A stretch of DNA of 64,000 bases, from contig OZ059894.1 in the NCBI GenBank assembly GCA_964057225.1, positions 10,550,131-10,614,130 on the forward strand, given 5' to 3'. Source of the stretch: Auanema rhodensis. Its lineage: Eukaryota > Nematoda > Chromadorea > Rhabditida > Rhabditidae. The first letter of the stretch is position 1; each line of letters begins with the position of its first letter. A program made the position numbers and the translations under genes. The notes under the pieces were generated by a model. It was not told the DNA's origin. It ran no database searches and saw only the letters and a list, made by a program, of their open reading frames with translations. Of this stretch, positions 1 through 13,362 are shown in pieces.

Positions 1-732
1 AATGGGAAATGCGAATAATGGAATTGGGTGGTCAAGATTATAGGTATTTCATTGTGTGAGCTTTCTTCGACAATTTAGTTTTGCAGGAAATATCGACCTA
101 GGGAGCTAGACAAAGATGGAAGGGAAGTATCCACGGACAAAGGATATAAATATTTTGGAGCTGCAAAGGATTTACCTGGTGTTCGAGAATTGTTTGAACA
201 GTCGAAAGAATTAGAAGTAGGGATAAGTAGTTCAAAACAGTTATTCATAAAGTATTTTAAAGAAAATGAAGCAAACTAGAGGGGATCTAATGAAACATGT
301 TGATGCAGACTATTATGGTTATTTGGATGATGACGACGGGTTGATATTACCTCTTGAAAAAGAGCAGGAAGTTCGTGCTATCCAACTTGCCAAAGAGGTA
401 TTGAACAAATTACGAGAATAGTAAAAATTGGTTTTCTTCGTAGAATTTCCTGAAAAATGGAGGAGAGAGACTAATTAAAGAGTTTGGCGACGACGATGAT
501 GATGATATTTACAAAGTGAAAGATTCTGATGATGAGGATATTGATACCAAGGAATCTGTAGTAGTCGGTGAAGACGGAAGAAACATGACTATACGTCATG
601 TGATGGTAAACTTAATATTTTTAATATATATTTCTTATTATGTTTATTTATCAGGTTCCAAGCCAAAAGGACATTGAAGAAATGATTTTGGATCGGAAGA
701 AGCAAGCTCTGTTGGAGAAATATCTCACTTAA
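1..732 (+). CDS. isy-1: ISY1 pre-mRNA splicing factor, 3' part (5' end outside window)
   Basis: ISY1 is a component of the catalytic spliceosome (NineTeen-complex associated) and acts in the nucleus. Exons read as 1-43, 87-216, 263-397, 444-605 and 655-732, with introns of 43-49 bp that keep the frame throughout. Visible conserved blocks are MRIMELGGQDY, then GYKYFGAAKDLPGVRELFE, then DYYGYLDDDDGLILPLE, an acidic run of Asp, and a C-terminal VPSQKDIEEMILDRKKQALL. All match the order in animal ISY1, and the protein ends at LEKYLT. The N-terminal half is cut by the window edge. The last exon ends in a short tail, so the C-terminus is shorter than in human ISY1. The recognition comes from my memory of the family; I am confident because five separate blocks agree. 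Confidence 0.9.
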
Positions 733-1018
733 TCCGAGAAAACAAGGTTTTTTCTTTGCACTTTTGTAACTTTCTTCTGTGGCATCATGTCGCCGGTCTC
801 ATTTTAACTTGTTATTGTTATTTATCTGTTTCATACAGGTTGTATACAACAAATGAAAAATCTACATTAAGTTAAGCATAATCATGGCACATAAAATGTA
901 CGTTGAAAAGACGATGGGCGATAAATTGCAAAAATCATAATCTGAGCATAGGCAGGTTTTCTTTCCTGTTGTTAAATCTGTTCTACAACCCTCTGGGTGA
1001 TGTAAATGTATAAGAGAA

Positions 1019-1311
1019 TCATGTGGTAGGCACGTAGTAGCTATTGATAGATGACGAGTTGGATGAGGTCTGTAATATCTTCAATGTACTTATTGTTTTT
1101 GAATTAAGTCTATACCCTTGAATCCGTAAGCAAGCTGCTCCTTCACAGATACCACATTCGTGATCACAGTCTGTTCCGTCTACACACCATAAAGATAAAC
1201 CTAAATTTAAAAATTTCTAATTAGCCGAGGAAAAACTTCAAAAAAAATAAGAAAAATTTTAAACTCACTTTCAGGGATAGAGAATACCAATAGAAAGAAC
1301 AAGAGGATCAT
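1019..1311 (-). CDS. candidate small secreted cysteine-rich peptide
   Basis: A two-exon reading gives about 74 residues. Exon 1 (1269-1311) encodes a hydrophobic start, MILLFFLLVFSIPE, that looks like a signal peptide. A 68-bp intron with gtgagt donor and tttag acceptor follows, and exon 2 (1019-1200) encodes a cysteine-rich stretch, WCVDGTDCDHECGICEGAAC, then a Ser/Thr/Asn-rich tail ending in TGA. An upstream ATG at 1319 runs into an immediate stop, so 1311 is the start chosen. I recognise no family. There are five cysteines within 20 residues, suggesting an extracellular disulphide-bonded peptide, but an upstream exon could exist. It lies downstream of ISY1 on the opposite strand (convergent). 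Moderate to low confidence. Confidence 0.4.
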
Positions 1312-4300
1312 GGGAGCATTGCTGGCGGTCTGAGTTTTGGACGACCGGAGAAAAATAATATAATAATCCGATCTTTTGAGTCTGTAACTATCATATCTTC
1401 AATATGAAGAAACATGCATATGTTTAAATATATATGATGAGTTCAAAGAAAATAAGCGAAACCATGAGGAAACAAAAAAAGTTAAAATAAGGGAACAACC
1501 ATTCTATGAAGCACTCGACGTTAGTGACGTGAGCATTAGTCTGAATATTGCTAAGATATTAGGGCATGTGCATCCATATGAATATATTTAAATGTATTAA
1601 AGAACGACATAGCTCATATAATTATGATTAAAAAAAGAAAAAAATAGAATTAATGAATCAAGTTTACATGAAATATCACGAAGCGCTTTGTTTTTGAAAC
1701 GTGAATGGGTCATTCCAAAACCTATTTCCAGCGTTATTGGTATGGGGATTCTTGAGCCACCATGCTCATTTCCGTTCACGTAATTAGAAAGCTAGTCTGA
1801 CCTTTTTAGAAAGAAGAAAGACAAGTTACTTAGAAACGTTAACTATACTACAAACTAGAAGTGTTGAAGTTATACTTTCAGAAAATGTAGGTACAATAAA
1901 TTAATGTTTCAAAAAATGAAAGACAAATATGGGAAAAAGCAAGTAGATCAAGGCATATCAATCATAAAATGTAGATATGGTACTCTTCTTTGAATTAATT
2001 ACGTTTGATGTTAAAAGTTTTCGATCATATTTCTTCTTTTTTTCTTCTAATAAGCCTCAATAAGAAATGCTGGTGGTGATGATGACGAAAGAACAAAAAG
2101 AAAAAGAAAAAGATAATTAAGAATATTCCGTCTAATGCTTGAGGGCATATGATTCCGCAAGCCAAATTGCAATTTTCAATTCTTTAGATTCTTTTAAAGT
2201 ACTTGTAGGGTTCATTACAATTTCTTTAATTTATCATATGAAGCCGATATTGTTAGAAAATTCGATCAAATTTCTAATGAGAGTTAGTGTTGTTGGGGGG
2301 AAGAGAAACAAAAAAACGCTAAGTTGGAAAAATTGTAAGCAAATGTCAGACTAAATTGTCAAAATGTAAAGATACGGCGGAAATTAATACATGAAAAAGT
2401 CTCAAATAGTGGTGTGTATACGTGTGTATGTGTGTGTGTCTTCTATATGTGTGTGGTAAATTTACTTAGACTGAATGAACGCTGATGCATCTGACAGGCC
2501 ATAGAGGGATCCTCTGGAATTATAATAAGCATAGAATTGGACTAAAAATTGCTGAAAGGGACAAGCATTAAGTTCTGAGAGAATTGGCGTCTGCATGCTT
2601 TTACTGTGAGAGATTAATAAAACGAGAGAAGAAGCACAATTGAAGCATGAAATGGACAGGAGGGTCCACAAGCTGCCACCTAGCATCATATCCGTTTATG
2701 TACCATCATATGAATAGAAAGAAAAACACCAAATAGCCTGTTGTTAGAAGGGATATAATAGGAACGCATCTGAAGATGACATCTTCTAGAACTGTCCGGT
2801 AACATTTTACTTTTTTAAGAAAAAAATCTGAAAATTTCCGAGAAAGAAGGGAACCAGGAGGAAGAGATGTTACTTCCCCGGGGGCAACGGCCATATATGT
2901 ATACTTATACTCTGGAATTCATTTGAAAAAACTTTGGAAATAAAACTTCATATTGAATGTGGAACTTCAATGGGATTGTAGTTTCCATAATTATATGAAC
3001 TACTCTACATGAAATATATAAATTTAACCGAATGAACAGATAAAGAAAATCAATTTAATTTTAAATTTATAATTTTGTCTTGAAAGTGAAGAGTAGCTAG
3101 TAAACTAAGCAATGAATGAGCAGAAAATTCCACGTCGAAAACGTCTGCTGAGGGAAGTTTTGCTCTTCTTTTTCGTTTCCAGCATAGTAATTCAGAACGA
3201 AAATGAAGAGAGAAAGGGTCACAGAGACGAACGACGAGCAAGAAAGGAAAATGAAGAGTAAAAGGGGATGGAACAAGAGGCGGGAGGTAGACGAAAATAA
3301 ATTAATTAGATGTCAATTTATAAGAAAATAAGGTGAAAACTCAGATATATTAACATGTTGGCATATTATCATTGCAATATTTTCTTTAGATTTAAGAAAT
3401 ATTTTTCAACTTCTAGCTCATTAATATACTTTAAACTTCTATAAAATGCCTTTTCTTAACGTTCTTATGTCAGGAAAAGAAAGACTGAAAATACGAATAT
3501 AGAAGAGAAATGAGAGAGCAAGCAACGTTTTCACAACCTCTCTCTCTCTCTCTATAAATAGTAAATGTAACCTTAAGAGTCAAAAAATACGGGAATCTTG
3601 ATAAAATTCTGAAGCTGTTACTGATTATACGAAATCGTATACCGAATATTTTGAAAGCGCTTACTATAACGAGTAGTATTGAAGTCAAAGAATTATTAAT
3701 CAAAAAAATATTCAAGAAAAAAACGTGCTGAATGCTAATTACAATGATTATTCTCGCTCGACAAATGATAATAAATAATTCTTTTTTTTTTGTTAGCCAA
3801 ACGTAAGAAATCTCAATATTTCTATTTTTCATTCTCGTTTGCTTTAATTTTAGTCTAATATACGTACTTCTTCTGTATCCACAAAGTGACGAAGTTCTGA
3901 TATGACTAGAAATGAAAATAGCAACTGAGCATCTTCTTCGAGAAAGACAGAAAGATGTCGAGCCGAGTTAGTTGCTAATAAATTTATGAGGCATCGATGC
4001 AAGTCCAATCCATCCAGTCACTCTTCGCTTCTTGCCAGTGACCAGGCAAAGATCCGAGTAGGATAATATAAAGATAGGGCATTCGAAGATATTATTTCGA
4101 GTTCAATTAGAATTGGAAGAAATATATACTAGAGAATTCAAAACAAGATGCCGAAAACGCTGTTTCAATATTAGAATGAGAAATTGAACAATTGACGCAA
4201 TGGGTGAAGGTTGGACTATAATAGCTCTCATGCTCAATCTTTTATTCTCTAAATTATTCCTTGCTGCTGCTTCATACCTTAATTGGCATGTTCTCAATCC

Positions 4301-5265
4301 ATAGAGCTCATTATTTCGAGCCTTGTAGTGAGAATAAAGTGTAGAAAAAAATTGTTCACCCCTTAGGCGTTATAGTTACACATTTCAATTAAAATTGTTG
4401 AAATATTATTAGAAAAATAATAATTCAACCTGTATATTAGCATTTAAGCGATTATAAGCCAATATTCCCTTTTTTTCCAAAAGAAATCTTGAAAATTAAC
4501 AAATTCTTTGCTAAATTTCATTTTACTGTTAATACAGCTTTTACAGATTACATAGCAACTTGGATTGAAATTTTCATTTGTATCATGAAATTTTGGTCTT
4601 CTTTCATCTACTATGATACCCAATTGAGACCAGTTGTTCGAACGGTAATTCTTCTTTTAGCGGTAGAAAAAGAAAAAAAGTCTTATCAACGCGGAAACTT
4701 TGAAGCATAGTTAATTAATCTTTGATAAACCATTACATTCTTAGAAAAAGATTGGTTCATGTAATTATTACTGTCATTGCTGTAACAAAAGAAAAATAAA
4801 ACCATTCTAGTAAAAATACTGAGATCCATGGCTATCAGTCATTTCATCTTTAACAAAGTTGTTTTCCCTTTTTTGTAATATTGGCATCAACGACCAATTA
4901 TTTGATTCTCTTTTATTAATGATGAAGCACATTAAGAAAATATTGTTTCATAACCTTGAGAAAAAACTGACGAATTATTATATTTTCAAAGTTTCAATGT
5001 TTGATCATCATGGAAAAAAGATTTGATACAAGCTTAGAGCAAGCAAATCAAACGGAAGGAGTGTCAATATTTTTAAGAGCATTACAAGCTTATGAATAAC
5101 CCATGCAATGAATAATATTTTCTCCAAAATAACTCCTTCGGACAAATGTCATACGATACGGTATACGTTGCGTACTCTGTTTTAGTGTTAACGTTGATAA
5201 AGCATTTTTTTTGGCTTATTGATTATACATTATTGCTGCAATTTATTCAATTATTTAAGAAAAGA
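1312..5265. other. intergenic, no supported gene
   Basis: About 4 kb between the candidate peptide and thioredoxin. Open frames at 2462-2894 and 3050-3241 (minus) and 4489-4710 (plus) have no recognisable domain, no clear splice partners and skewed composition, so I do not call them. A short CT microsatellite lies at about 3536-3553. Confidence 0.6.
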
Positions 5266-5758
5266 ATGGCTTGTGCCCGAATGTTCACAGCTCTAGGTCG
5301 TGTTGGAAATGTTTTGGCAACAAAACCTATGACCAGTTTTTCTAGACCAAGTCTAATTTCAAAGAGTCAATACTGTACCGGTAGTGAACTCATTTTTGAT
5401 GTTCAGTCAGTGGATGATTTTAATGAGAAAGTAATTAACTCTCCTACTCCTGTTCTTGTAGATTTTCACGCCGACTGGTGTGGTCCATGTCGTGTGCTCG
5501 GCCCTCGCCTTGAAGAAAAGGTTTGGTAGAGCATATACCGTTTGGAAGCAAACAGAATTTCAGGTTTTGGGCCGCAATGGTGAAGTGTTAATGGCAAAGG
5601 TAAATGTTGATTATGCTGGAGAGCTCGCTATGGATTACCAAATTTCGGCTGTTCCAACTATAATCTTTTTCAAAAATGGAGAGCCATTATCACAGTTCGC
5701 TGGTGTATTAGAGGATAATGAGATCGACGAGTTCATTGATCATGCTATAAGCAATTGA
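5266..5758 (+). CDS. trx-2: mitochondrial thioredoxin
   Basis: Two exons (5266-5520 and 5564-5758) are joined across a 43-bp gt-ag intron, giving 149 residues. The first 40 residues are basic and Ser/Thr-rich without acidic residues ([15 protein letters not shown]...), as expected of a mitochondrial targeting peptide. The thioredoxin fold follows, with the redox site [17 protein letters not shown], then [20 protein letters not shown], whose cis-Pro after Val is canonical, and [14 protein letters not shown]. Both catalytic cysteines are present. It reduces disulphides and peroxiredoxins in the mitochondrial matrix. An in-frame upstream start at 5146 would add a hydrophobic stretch that is not family-like, so I chose the Met at 5266. 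Symbol by analogy to C. elegans. Confidence 0.92.
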
Positions 5759-6598
5759 ATGTATTATACCATTACGAAGTATTATTGTTTTAGATTAGGA
5801 TTTATTATAAAGAATAATATTATATTTGTACGTATACTTTTAAAAATATAATGGCATCATATTCGTACAATTACCGTCATTAACTCTATTCGATTTTGAA
5901 ATATTGTAGCTCAAAGAACAGAAGGACCGTTTCCGCCATACAAATTTTCCACATGCGAAGGTGGGAGCTGTAATGCAAACAAAAGAAGACATGAGTTACT
6001 AGAAGAATGAGGGCGATGATTGAGTGTGTTCGTGGTTCAACTCTGTCTCTTCTGTTCATCTTACCCTTCGTATGTGTCTAATCAGCAAATCTTACAATAT
6101 TGATCTATCTCCGACATAAGCAAGGCTTGTTCCTACAGCTCAGAAGTTTTCCCTTCTGCTGCCTGATCATGTTACGTGACTCATATCTTTAGTCTCATCA
6201 ACAGCGAGTTCTAATTTACCTTCTTTCCGATAGCCTTGAAGTTCATTTGTAAGGAACTGTCCTCTTCTTTATCGTCGCCGTCATTGAAACTCGTGTTTAC
6301 CATTTACTAGCGAAAAGTAGTGCACCTTACTCATTTCCATCGATGGAATGGTTGGCCAGCAGCCATTTTATAGTCTATTGCAGTTACTTTCCTGGTTACT
6401 TCAGACAGCCCCCGCAGCTATTCTTATCTTCTCAAATTTTTATCTTTTTAAAAAGAGCAAAAACGATTAATGGCCATTACTTCATGGATCAATTTTTGTT
6501 TCCTTTTTTGCTATGTATTTTCTGTATTTAGCTTTTCTGAATTTTTTTAACGTTCTTTGCATATCTATAGTTTTACTTTTCTTTAAGACCTCTAAGTA
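5759..6598. other. region between thioredoxin and CEP170-like gene
   Basis: AT-rich 3' flank of thioredoxin, then moderately GC-richer sequence. The first exons of the CEP170-like gene are expected here or further upstream but I could not identify them. A short open stretch at about 5913-5989 follows a good acceptor but resembles nothing I know. Confidence 0.4.
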
Positions 6599-9500
6599 GA
6601 AGAGAGGTTGTGCCAGTTGAAGATCTCTTAGTGACAGCTTCGCAGCTGTTACCACTATATGTTATGTGGAAAGATCCTATGACAAATCAAAACCCTTATA
6701 TAATGACTCAACACATATCGGCTCAGGTATTTTTTTAGTTTACTTATTGAATAAATTTACTCTCTTTTAGACAAATTATGTACCCGACTCTCCAGAAGTG
6801 CAAGTCCAATTTCGGAAACGAATGCCAAACCATCGAGGTATAACATACACCATGTCAATACCCATTTTCAATATTCAAATTAAGTTTATTTTATTCTTCT
6901 CATGTTTTCGTATTCACAGGTGCTCAAAACAATGCCGCTAACAGACATTCATATCACGGTGGGTCAAGTGTTCCTGATATGTTCTATCAAGACCACCGGT
7001 ATTCACATGCTCCAGTAGTTCCGGACGCTGCTCATCGAAATGTTCGTTTCTTCCTAATTTTTTTTCTTTTTCTTTCTTTCACCATAAATTTTCAATGAAA
7101 TTGCCTTCCTTCTTTGTCTTGCGGACTGTCTCCCGATGAATGCTCATCTTCCGACGAGCCCTCTTTTCATTTTATCTATTTCAATTGCAAAGAGCGGTTG
7201 GTCTCCACTGTCATTGGCATCTCACGAGCTATTTTGGGCATGAGCATTGTTGCGAAACTATTGGCATTTCATTCCCTTGTTAATATAATTCAAGCATTCT
7301 TCCTATGAAACATTTGTTTTCGATGTGGAAAAGATGCAGCTTTGAAAGTTTTTTGCAAACGCCGTGAAGAATGAATAGACTCCGCTTTTCCAGCTTTCAC
7401 TCCTTGTCCATCTCTTCATCCCGTCTACTCACTATATATTCAATTCTATCGATTGGCCTCTACACCGTACATGTACATCGCGATCGACAGCTACATACAG
7501 CCGGAGGACCAGTCCTTTCGCCTCTCAGTCATCTCATCCTATTTTCTCTTTTTCTCTTGATTGCTCCTCTCACTCAGCGAACTGAGACAAACTGACATAC
7601 ACTCACACAGTTCGTACAACATCACATCTCCAATTTTAAAAAAATTAATTTGAAATCTTTAAAATAATTTTATACTTCATAGAAACACTATTCATGTGAT
7701 CTTTATGTTACACACTATTATACAAAACCGGTTATTTTTTGTATATCCATTTAAAACACTGACTACTTGTGGCAAGTTATTGCCAACATGTGTTTTCTAT
7801 TCTTTTCATCAGCTTTATGAATGGAGAATGTTTCCGACTGTCTTATTAATCGTCATAATTATCGGTCAAATTGTTTACGGCACATTTACTTTCTTCTTCT
7901 ATCTTTGCCACCAAGTGCAGCTGTTCACTCTCGGGTGTTCTAGTCAGGTTATTGATTACTTCTTTCGATATGTGTGGGTCCTTTTGTTGTCATTCTCAAT
8001 AAGCACACACATATACATACAAACGATGAAGTAAGAACCTCGTGCGCTTCTTTTGCTTTGTGTTATTTCTCGAAACTTTACATTTTACATCAACATAGTC
8101 ATCATCTGCATCATGACGCCAACCGGCGACCACACGACGAGGATAGCGACCTAACGCCTAACAACCATCGCCAACCGCCGCTGCAAGCGACATACAATCA
8201 ATAATATCTAACTTTTCCTCAATCATTTACCTGTTTTTTTATTTGGAATTTATTTTCCTTTGGTTCACCATAGTACGCTGGCGAAATGTCAAATATTAGT
8301 CTCATCATCTGCGTTATAATAGCAAACGCTCAGATTTCATTGCGGTTCTCTTCTTTCTGTCAAGCCCACCCCGACGCAAATCCTTGCTCTATATTGATCC
8401 AAACCCGCTTCGGCTTAGTCACCCAACCTATTTTCCTAAATTGGCGATTTCATATCTGGGACCGGTAGCCATATATCATTCTCATAATTTGATTACTCGA
8501 TCATATCATTTCATTTCACATTGATTTTCGTTTATTTTTTCTTTTTAGTCTTTGTTTATTCCTCGTACACAAGACGATAGGGAGCAGGGTCGATGCAATA
8601 GACAGCGTTATTCAGGAACTTTTGGATGTTAGTTTTTCGCCTCTGTCTCATATTCAACTATAAAAAAGTTTTTTAGTGTCACTAGCTGTTTTGCCTGAGA
8701 ACGGAATGAGTTCCAACGATCCTATGCTGAATAAAAAGGCTGTAGTGGATACTATGCAGCAGGTTTATTTTTATTTCTTTAGTTTATTATAATTTTATGT
8801 TCGTAGGGTCCTGATATTCATGATAGTCCTAGAGAAGGTTCAATTGTTAGCGTGGCTTCAAATAAAAGAGATGATGCTTCTCGCGGACCTCAGCACTCTA
8901 TGGTTCCTCCAGGCGGTTAGATTGTAATACATCTATCTTTGTATGCACTTCTCTTATTTCAGGGTATCCGCTACAAGGACAAGTTTTAGTTGATCCATCA
9001 ACTGGGCAACATTATTTAGTACCTCAGACAGCTTTCTATCAACCTTTACAACCTATGTATTATCCACCACCTCAACCTGCTCCTATGTATTATCCCTACA
9101 ACCAAGGAATGGCTCCACCACAGCAAGGTAAACTTTGTTTTTCCATTTTGTCATAAATATTTCTATTCTAAGGTTATGTTATGCCTTCTGGAACACAAAT
9201 TCCCCAGAATGGATATCCCTTGGGTGTCCAGCAACACTCTACTTATTCAAATTCACAACGCCCTATGACTGCAACTGCTCCATATCGTCATGGTTATAGT
9301 CACGGTTTTTCATCCACTGATGATGTATCACGAAGAGATCTAGATGAACGTCGTTATGGTTCGTTTGCGGTGTTTATATGTTCTTAATCTAAACATCTGT
9401 AGAAGATCATCCTCCTCCATCACCAACATTGTCAGCAGCTCCTGGAAAACAGATGTTCTCTGGTGCTCCATATCAACCTCCTATTACTTCATTCGCTCAG

Positions 9501-12500
9501 CAATTCCGGTTTTTCCTTGTTTTCAATCTGTCATAATAAATTAAATTTCAGTCAAAATCACTCTTATCCCGTTTCGACGGTGTCTGCCGGTACTAATGGC
9601 CCAAATGCCCGTACGAGTCCCAGCAGTCAGCCAGAAGACCCCGATTGTAGTAGAGACAATTTCAGGTATTTTTTCCACAATTTATTTTAAATTGCGTTGT
9701 TTTTAGAAGAGACGTTACTCGATCAAGTGCGGAATTCGCTGCCCGATCTTCAGGGGAATTTGTTCGCCAAGGTAGTGGAAGTTTCCAATTGAATGGGGAA
9801 CAAGGTCCTCGTGTACACTCTGAAAGAACACCATTATATGGAGGTCCACCACAATGGTGGGGCCGGAACGGTGACATAGGAGATTCACTGACTGATGTGG
9901 AGAGGTATTTCATGCTTATATGATGTTTCTTCAATTGATATTTGCAGCAAGCGACCGATAAATCGTTCACCTCCAGCTCAATCTACAGCATCTGATTCTG
10001 AAGCTATGCGACCTGCACAAACTATGCTTCATTCTCCAAGAGCTCCTGCAGCTAAACCTGTTCGTATGGACTTTGATTTTAAGAAATCAACTAATGAACC
10101 AAAGAAAGAAAAACGTAAGTTATCTTCGATTTCAAATTATTTCATTGTGCTACGCTATCCTTTTCAATCTGCATGTTGCTTATTTTCTTGCTCTTGTGAA
10201 GTGTTGTGCTATTTAGCAGCTCCTTCCCGATCTGTGCGACTAGATTTCGACTTATCCAAACCTTTACCCGAAGAAGAAGAACTCAATGAACAGAAAAAAG
10301 GTTCCCGCGTGTTGCATGTTTTCTCTCTTGTCCCTTTGAATACAGAGATTATCATCTCTTTTTCAGCTGTACCTAGAGCTCCGGGGACTGCATTTACTGT
10401 TTCATTCGATTCACCTGGAGAAGTTTCATTGCAAGATGCTGCCAGAAGATCGGCTCAAGTAATTTGACTATTTACTTACTTTTTATATTTTTTTTTGTTT
10501 CAGGCTCGTAGAGCTCTTGGTAGACGAACAGAAGTGGTTCAAGCTGCTAACAATACTAGAGTTGAAAGTACGGAGCAATCGAATCAAATTCCTGCTCCCT
10601 CAACTAATAAATCTTACTTACTCAACAAATTATTAGGTTAGCTTTCAATTTTTAAATATTTAAGTAAATTGAATTGTAGGCTCGAAAGACAGTAATAATG
10701 TTGCTGGTCCTGAAATCGTTGAAAGACATGACTGTGACGCTGTAAGTGAAGCTGGAACATTCATTATTGGTTCGTCAACATCTTTTATTTTATAATCTTG
10801 TCATTGAATCGAATTATAGATATTTCTACAAGACAAGGAAATGAGCGTAATATGCCTTCTCGTATTATAGAAGATTCAGATGATAACTCAACCGATAGTG
10901 ATAGCGGGTCAGTTTTTATTAGCCTATAAAAAACTGAGAAACATATTTTAGATCCAGTCGAACTGCTTCACCTCCAAGAACAACAACTCATATGCCGGTG
11001 TCGAGTGAAAGCAATAATGAAATGTTGAGAGAACTTTGTAAGCTGCGTCAAACTGCTATCGTTAAACCCTCCACCGCCCCAGGTTAAAGACTAAGTTATT
11101 AATTTCTTATCCCCATTATTGTTTTAGCCCCCGCTGTTCCACGTACACGGTTTGGTGATGTTTCTAGACCTTTTAGTCAATCAAGTACTACTCCTTTGGC
11201 GAAAAGGACCTCTCTTGGTTCAACACCAGCTACTCCAACGCCTCCTAGTTCTAGTCGGTCTGTATATGGACAAGTTCACTCTCCCCGAGTAACACCTTCC
11301 TCAGCCTCTTCAACTGTTTCCTCTAATGCATTCAGGTCTTTTTTGTTGCACTTCTAATTTTTATTTCTACTTATCAAAATATTATCCCAAATCAGTTAAA
11401 TCATGCTTTAAACCCATTTTTTCATAGGAAGGGTAAACGATGCCAAAGTGAAACGTACGTAAGCTATATATGGTCGTGCGTACATCAGCATGCCAATCTT
11501 TTCTTTTCGCTCAGATTTTTTTTCGTAAAGATGTGTTGCGCAATAGAAGCTTTCCTTTGCGTGTCTTTGCCCCTTTTTTTACTAATTTGAAATTATAATA
11601 TAGCTTGCATGTTATAGCGCCTTGTGATGTAATTTGTTATTTAACAGAGGATGTGTTTGAAATGAAATAACTTTCATTTGTTTTCAGAAGAGGTGATGGG
11701 GGCAGATTCTCTATGAGAGGAACTCCTGTTGTAGGAGGTGGTTCTAGTCCTCAAACAGCTCCAAAACGCCCACCTTTCCGAGCTGGTGCAGCTCCACTAA
11801 AATCAACAGTAATATTATTCTAAGTTACTGAAAGTAATATATATCATTTAGTGCGGAAGTCTTGCTCAACAACGAGAACAGGAAATGACTGCATGGCTTC
11901 GTCGTAAAGATTATAATCCAATGAAAGCCGCAGCTGAAGCTAAGAAACAGAAAGAACAGCAAACGAGGTAGATACCCCGAGATTAAACTCTTGTTATATG
12001 CCCATTTAGCTTAACTAATATATCACCTAATGATAGTGATTCAGATAGGTTTGTTTCATATGTCGTACTTGTCACATAGTGTACTTCATTGCATGAATTC
12101 AGCCTTGTTCCTGAAAAAAAAAAGAAAACAGATTGTAATTTTTTGTGATTTTTTATGCAACCGGTTTGGCAAAGTATTTGGAACAAAATAAAAATCGTTC
12201 ATTAGCATATTGCGTTCAAAACCAATTCGTTTCATATTTTTCATTATTTTTTCTTTCAGAGGAGATCAATTTGTTTCCAATAGATCACTATCATTTCATG
12301 TTGGGCCTAATCCTGTAAAGGCAAGATTGGTATAACTATTCCCAATATTATTTAATAAATCTGCAACATTTCAGCCTGATTATGGCGAATTAACTCGCAA
12401 TCGTTCTCAAGAATCTCTTGCTGTTGAGGATGCTGAACATGTGAGTTACAGTAGAGGAGAAAAAGATATAGCCTTTTCGAAAAATGTTTTTTTTTTTCAA

Positions 12501-13362
12501 AGAATTTAATTTTAACAAAATTGAAAAAAAAAAACTTTTAGCATGTTGAAAACAATGTTTTTGTTTTTAGTCATTTATTGATTAAAAGCTGTATCAAATT
12601 ATATAATCAAAATTCCTAATCATAAATACAATCTCGATACTTCGTAGCTTACTCATGAGCTTCGATTACATCTTATTAAATAAAGAATAATGTTATCTTA
12701 TTAAATATCTTACTAAATAAAGAATAATGTTTCGCGATTAAGGCAAGTCAGCAAATTGTAGCAGAGTATTCTCGTGGAGTTGTTAAGAATTTGAATAGAT
12801 TATCACAACAGAGTTCAAAAGCTACTGGAAAGGTATTTCTTTATTATTGGTTCATTTTATAATATGTAATATTTCAGCAACTCAGCGGTTTAGAACGAGC
12901 TGTAGATATGCTATCACAAAAATGCAAAAAAAGCATAGAATTAATAAGGTTATTGCTTAATCATAAAATGATTCTTAAACTTGTCGTAATTTCAGATCTC
13001 AAAATAAAGGATGTCTATCTGTTTCGGTAGAAGATTTGTTGGCAGCTGCTGCTGAACCTCCCCGTGATGATGAATCTTTAAATGAACAACTGGATCGTCT
13101 TTCGAACGCTTTTGATGCTGTTCAGAGATACCTGGAACAGTACTCGCTGGACGGTCATGAATCACCAATTCCCGAATTCTCAGAAGAAGCCGAAACAAAC
13201 TCTATTATTAGTGGCTTCTCTGGATTCAAGTAAGCTGAATAATAGGTTATTCTTATTAATGTAAATGCTCATTTTAGCTTAAAATCTCACCACCTCAAAA
13301 CTCCTTCTGAAGTTACATCCACTAACGACAATGACTCAGATAGGACCCAATCATATCGCTAA
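6599..13362 (+). CDS. CEP170-like centrosomal/microtubule-associated protein (5' exons unresolved)
   Basis: More than 20 short exons, mostly separated by 45-60 bp introns, read in one continuous frame to a stop at 13362. Landmarks in order: a Pro/Gln/Tyr-rich segment (9000-9130); TPLYGGPPQWWGRNGDIGDS (about 9830-9890); paired RMDFDF and RLDFDL motifs (10062-10260); GTAFTVSFDSPGEVSLQDAA (10385-10445); a SEAGTFIID motif (10747-10775); a Ser/Pro/Thr/Arg-rich basic region (11130-11340); WLRRKDYNPMKAAAEAKK (11895-11950); and a C-terminal helical, coiled-coil-prone region (12740-13200). The TPLYG..WWG block, the two ASFTIEF/GTYTIEL-type strands and the C-terminal architecture match vertebrate CEP170, a mother-centriole and microtubule-binding protein. 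CEP170 normally begins with an FHA domain; I see none here, so it is either upstream, unrecognised or lost. The family call is from remembered motifs. Confidence 0.6.
7041..8547 (+). other. long internal intron of the CEP170-like gene
   Basis: This 1.5-kb interval separates the exon ending near 7040 (VVPDAAHRN) from the exon starting at 8549 (SLFIPRTQDD), joined in phase. It is less AT-rich than other introns, with open stretches at 7114-7308, 7371-7595 and 8286-8468 that lack recognisable domains. Alternative exons or a promoter for a shorter isoform are possible but not shown. Confidence 0.35.
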
